DNA of 64,000 nucleotides from Allodiplogaster sudhausi (lineage: Eukaryota; Nematoda; Chromadorea; Rhabditida; Diplogasteridae): positions 597,501 through 661,500 of the forward strand of contig CALZFC010000129.1 of NCBI GenBank assembly GCA_945643635.1. The letters run 5' to 3'. Shown piece by piece: positions 59,943-64,000 of this stretch; within the stretch, counting starts at the first letter, position 1, and every line of letters begins with the position of its first letter. Below the pieces are notes generated by a model. The model did not search any database and was not told where the DNA came from. It was given only the letters and a program-made list of their open reading frames with translations. The position numbers were made by a program, and so were the translations under genes.

Positions 59943-62575
59943 CTACTCCTGATCCCCGAGAGGGATGTCGATGACCCCCGCGTGCTCGGCTGTGCTTCGT
60001 GGAACTTGTCCACTCCAGATGATAACGTCGTCTGCGCTTATCTCAAGATATACTTTAGAAAGGTCCTTACACCATGAAGGGAGTCGACGCTGACTGTGAT
60101 GTGCCTGGCCCCTCTGTCCAGTGTCTTTCTGTAGTTGTAGATTAGCATGCGAGAGACAACAGTGGGGATGTCAAAGATGAAGAAGATGCGAGTGGGGAGA
60201 TTCGGCAGGAGAGGAGTGAGCCAGCTCTCCTCCGCCCTCAAGAAGCATTCTCGTGTCCGACTCTTCCTTCTACTGGCAGAAATATACATCAAGGATGAAA
60301 CCTGTCTGAGTCGTTAATTCCGTTTATTAAGTTTTCACTTCGCCGTGGATCATCGCTGACTTGCGGAAGGATATTCAAGCTTTCGGGGAAAGCAGCGAGA
60401 TCTGAAGGAGTGGAGAGAATGAAAGGCTGTTCCATGAAGCAGAGGGTCTAACTGTGAGGTTTCATCTTCATTCTCTTCTCTTCTTCGTCGTACAATTCAA
60501 TTCCATTGAGTCCAATGTAGAATTGATCACCCCAGGTTGATAGCAATCGAATTTGATAAATAACTGAAGCAAAGAAGATATTTACCGAAATATGAAAAGA
60601 AATCGGGGCTTGAGAGCCTACATGCGGAAATGCAGCCGGGGCGAGTGAGGGAGGGAGGGAGAGAAGAAGCAGAATTCGGCCAGCCGATCAACGGAATGTC
60701 TTGCACAAAGTCGAAGAACACGAAACCTGCCATCTCTCCGATTTCTCTGCTTTCGGTTAGACTCCTTCACTAACCAGGCGCCTTTCTCAGAAGGATGTCT
60801 CTGAGAAACACTTTTCCATTAATGTGAATGGAAACGCAGCGTGCACCAGCATAAGACATCTCTTCTCCACCATTATAATTCCAGATGCTTATTCCTTCAA
60901 ATAAGCTATTTTTAATGTTAGATATCAAACTAAACGCCGCACGTCGAAGACACTTAGCATGAGAATCCAAGAACGTGCCTGCAATGCGCGTTGGCTCAGG
61001 GAAAGTGACCGCCAGAGTGGGCGGAGCTCGGGGATCCAACGGAGTCAGCCACATCTCTTCCGGGCTGCACGTCACTTTGTCGACGCTCAGGAGTCTGCAG
61101 AGAACGGCCACTTGTATCAGGTACAACGAGAAAGAAAGAAAAGATGAGTGAGAATGAGAGATCGACTAGTAAAACGAAGAATGCCTACTTTTGGACGGCA
61201 GTTGATCCATCGGAAGAAGAAATGAGTACTCCCTCTCTGTCAATGGTTTCTCCCTCTCCATCGAAGAACTCGAGACCGGTCAGTCCAACGTTCCCTGCCA
61301 TCCCCCAATTCGCAGTCAACTCGAAGTGGATTACTGTAGTCAGAGATTCTTTCATTTTCTGCCATTGAACTCGAGAGTCACCTTTGACAGAAGGAGCGCA
61401 GGAAGAGAGAGCAGCCGTGTGATTGTCTGGTCTGTCCTCTCTTCTTCTCTGTTTCTCTGTGCTCTCTTCAGCTGTGATCGGTCTCTTCGGTGTGATGTGA
61501 ACATCTGCAGTGCTATCTCTGCTGAAGAAGTGCTAGAGAAGTCATTCCTGCGTACGTGAGGAGTGCTGTGATCGGGAAGTGGGTCTGCTCTCCACTGTGA
61601 ATAGGAGGCACGAGTCATTCGCAGCCACGGCTTCCAGAATACTCTCGCTTGTTGTGAATAGAATTGTCTGCAATCAATTCAATAAAAAAAGATAAATATT
61701 ATTAACGTATAATATAAACAAACGTTTAGAATACTAAAAGGAGAGAAGATAACCTCTCCAGGATTTCTAAGAGATGCAGAGAACGGAAGAGGGCGAGTTA
61801 CATCGGGAGAAATGATTCCGCGGAAGATGATTTGGCCATCCAACTCCATTTCCAGCTCACGAACTCCTCTTTGAGAGTGAACACGAGAACCAGCGTAGTT
61901 CTGAAGGGGAAGAGAAGATGGTGGCGCCTGAGTTCTCCATTAATTCTGTACCCAGATTCGCATCAAAGCAATGGCCAGACTACTGTGAGTGAGTTGGAAG
62001 TGCAGGGAGAAGGGAGAAGAGTGGAAGAGAGTAGCCCATTGGGAAGAGGGAAGAGTGGGCGAGGAGTGGGCTTCGCTTGTCACTGCCAACTTCTTCTCAT
62101 CTCCTTCCACCGCTTCACCGCTTGATTTAATCTGCAGGAGACGTCTTATGATTCAGTATGTGCAGCTCGGATCATCGAAAAGACCTCTAAAAGTACGAAT
62201 GTGAAATACATCCGTACAAATTATATTATATATGAATATTAAAATAATGCAAGGGAACTGATTGGAAGGTCGCCCGCGAGCCATCCTCAAGAAAGACTTC
62301 GATGGCGTGAAGCCCAATTCGAGAGGAATCTCCCCAGTTCGAGAGAAGGCGGAGGTGAAGATTCAGTCCGCGAGGAAGGTAAGGAATCTCGCTGCAAGCA
62401 GTCTTTTATTCATCTCATGCGCCTGTTTGACAGGTGCATGGATGGAAAAGCAGGCAAGGAAGAGAAGTGAAGATGAAGGTCATAACTAACAAGTCATCGT
62501 TGTCTTCTTCCCGCTCCTCACTTCCTCCTATGAGAATCTCCTCGGCAGGATTCATGCGAAACTTCACGATCAAGG
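59943..62575 (-). CDS. KATNIP (KIAA0556)-like katanin-interacting protein, C-terminal part
   Basis: KATNIP binds katanin and microtubules at the ciliary base. The minus-strand exons show the family's repeated units: a WNY module with a Gly-Leu-Glu/Ile module. Seen: LMRIW-NYAGSRVHSQRGVRE and LDGQIIFRGIIS (61.74-61.99 kb, split by a 51-nt intron), WGMAGNVGLTGLEFFDGEGE (about 61.3 kb), ISIWNYNGGEEMSYAGARCV (60.8-60.9), QFYIGLNGIELYDEEEK (60.5), SLNILPQVSDDPRRSENLIN (60302-60401), and FFIFDIPTVVSRMLIYNYRK (60071-60236). The stop TAG is at 59943. The SLNILPQ-DPR-NLI block closely follows the vertebrate signature. Upstream pieces at 62.26-62.38 (LLSNWGDSSRIGLHAIEVFL) and 62.49-62.57 kb continue it. 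The start was not found. The N-terminal half of vertebrate KATNIP is absent here. Confidence 0.78.
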
Positions 62576-62779
62576 ACAAATTGGCAAATCTTGCAGAAAA
62601 AAATTGCAGTTCCGGCTGGAATGAAGCTTTATTACTTTTCTTACGACACCTTGCATACAAAAATGAATCCACTTTACTATGCTTTGAATAGTCTTTAGAT
62701 TCTATCCCGAGATTCATATGAAGATCAAGAGACATCCGGAAGAAAAGTACAGGGGTGGATGAAGACAGAGGTAAAGATG

Positions 62780-62890
62780 AGGAAGTACGAGAGAAAGAGT
62801 CCGTGAGAGCGGAGTGAGAGACAAAGAGAAAGAAGGAGATGGAGTGAGAGAGAAAAAGTGAGAGGGAGAGAGAGAAAGAGAGAGGGAGAG
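62780..62890. repeat. GA-rich tract near the 5' end of the KATNIP-like gene
   Basis: AGAGAGAAA-type repeats with GAGTGAGAG. Long minus-strand Ser/Leu open frames here are artefacts. Confidence 0.9.
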
Positions 62891-63301
62891 AGCATGAATG
62901 GGGAGAAAAGAAGGCTAAATGGTCGGTAACCATGGCAATGAGTGAGCAAGTGGCACTTTCTGGCTACTTCATCTCCGTGATACTCTTCATTCTTTCCTCA
63001 GAGCTTTGTGTGTTCCTTTTTTGCTGTTTGCGGGAAAACTTTATTTCTGATGACAAGTTAGAATGGAACGAATTAACAGAGGAATATTAGGATGAATCGA
63101 TCTCAAGCGTCTCTTTGGTTCTTTCGTTCTTCTCCTGAAAGATTCAATCAGTAGTTAAAGTGACATTGTGCAGATTCTACATCTTATGATATGTGCATAC
63201 ATACATATGTGTAAATGCACTTTTTATAAATGCATCTTTAATTGTAAGGAATATGCTGTATTCTTTCGGCGATTCCAAAGTAGAAATATGTAAGACTAGC
63301 C

Positions 63302-63871
63302 TCAATTTCCTTTCTCCGTCTCAGTTTGGTACTTCTTTTGCTTCTCCATCACGTCCCTGACAAGCTCCTTTAATATAATTAACTGAAAAGCTAAATCAAA
63401 GTTCTATCCATGGCTGATATAGTCAGTGTCTTTTTATTAAGAAGGAATCTGATTCACCCAAATATGTCCTCATGAAAACTACATACAAGGTTGTTAACCT
63501 CAAGCAAACCTCGTCATTGTATTTTACGCCCCACTCACGAAGTTTCTGCTGCATATCTTCCATGGAACCACGAGGAGGCTAAAGAGGACGATCACCATCA
63601 CCGGATCATGCATTTTCAGTTAATTATTTAGCTGAGTTTTTTGCAATTCAGTCATCGATTAATTTTAAAAAGCCCAGTTAATTAAGAAATCAATTTACTA
63701 CGTATACAAATAAACTGTTGCACAGAATAATGCAAGATGCCTGCAAAATGGATAGTGATCTCTAGCCTTAAAGATGACTTTGAATTGACTTTTGGCCTCC
63801 TCGGTGAGATTACGAAGAGCCGTTGGGTCGACGAGATCTCTTCGACGACCCTCCGCCTTATTCCAATTCAT
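63302..63871 (-). CDS. Small protein, faintly DUF148 (SXP/RAL-2)-like, possibly partial
   Basis: Exons 63767-63871 (from ATG, MNWNKAEGRRRD), 63510-63578 and 63302-63367 join in phase to 79 residues. Motifs are LTEEAKSQFKVIFK, then MEDMQQKLREWGVKYNDEE and VRDVMEKQKKYQTE. The leucine/tryptophan helix around LREWGVKY resembles the second half of nematode DUF148 proteins (Ani s 5/SXP-RAL-2 group), which are usually secreted. No signal peptide is visible, so an upstream exon beyond the window is possible. The first intron would need a GC donor (AAG-GCTAGA), which weakens the model. Confidence 0.4.
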
Positions 63872-64000
63872 TATTCCTCATACATAATGAATAATTAAGT
63901 TGGTTATCATATAGTTTTCAGTTATTAAATTTTTCACCCATTCATTATCAAACCGCCAATGAACTCCTAGTACATATAAACACACACAATATCATAAGAA

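Noticed and set aside
1..64000. CRISPR array, prokaryotic operons, rRNA genes
   Set aside because: Tandem repeats here have no unique spacers, genes are intron-rich, and no rRNA-like conserved blocks were seen.

Overview
This window is nuclear DNA of an invertebrate animal. The best fit is a nematode. Genes are split by GT-AG introns, many only 41-56 nt long. The g46.7 kb tyrosinase carries a signal peptide and four tandem ShKT domains, an architecture typical of nematode tyrosinases. The species cannot be named from this sequence. Long (CT)n/(GA)n tracts fill introns and spacers, so most long open frames here (runs of Ser-Leu or Arg-Glu) are repeat artefacts.

Layout, left to right. 0.2-0.8 kb: a citrate synthase relic with introns and three in-frame stops. 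5.2-8.8 kb (-): most of an Islet-type LIM-homeodomain gene. 9-15 kb: repeats and no gene I can name. 15.3-23.2 kb (-): an ARMC5-like armadillo/BTB gene, with a complete DAP1-like gene nested on the + strand in one of its introns (21.4-21.8 kb). 24.0-39.0 kb (+): a full polybromo (PBRM1/BAF180) gene with six bromodomains, two BAH domains, an HMG box, two C2H2 fingers and a conserved C-terminus. It is divergent from ARMC5 across about 760 bp. 39.9-42.7 kb (-): a nicotinic acetylcholine receptor alpha subunit. 43.5-44.0 kb (-): a small UPF0057/PMP3-type membrane protein. 46.7-51.4 kb (+): the secreted tyrosinase. 51.7-59.6 kb (+): a CSRNP (cysteine/serine-rich nuclear protein) gene whose fifth intron holds a 4.45-kb palindromic element. 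59.9-62.6 kb (-): the C-terminal part of a KATNIP (KIAA0556)-like gene. 63.3-63.9 kb (-): a small gene faintly like nematode DUF148 proteins.

The genes are unrelated housekeeping, chromatin, neuronal and cuticle-type genes, with no operon logic. The most unusual object is the palindrome at 52.8-57.3 kb. Its two near-identical 1.9-kb arms flank a 640-bp centre. Two different coding segments start back to back in the centre and run outward in opposite directions. Each crosses into an arm and so acquires the same spliced C-terminal exon. Exon limits were worked out by hand from splice signals, reading phase and remembered family motifs. No alignment or database search was run.
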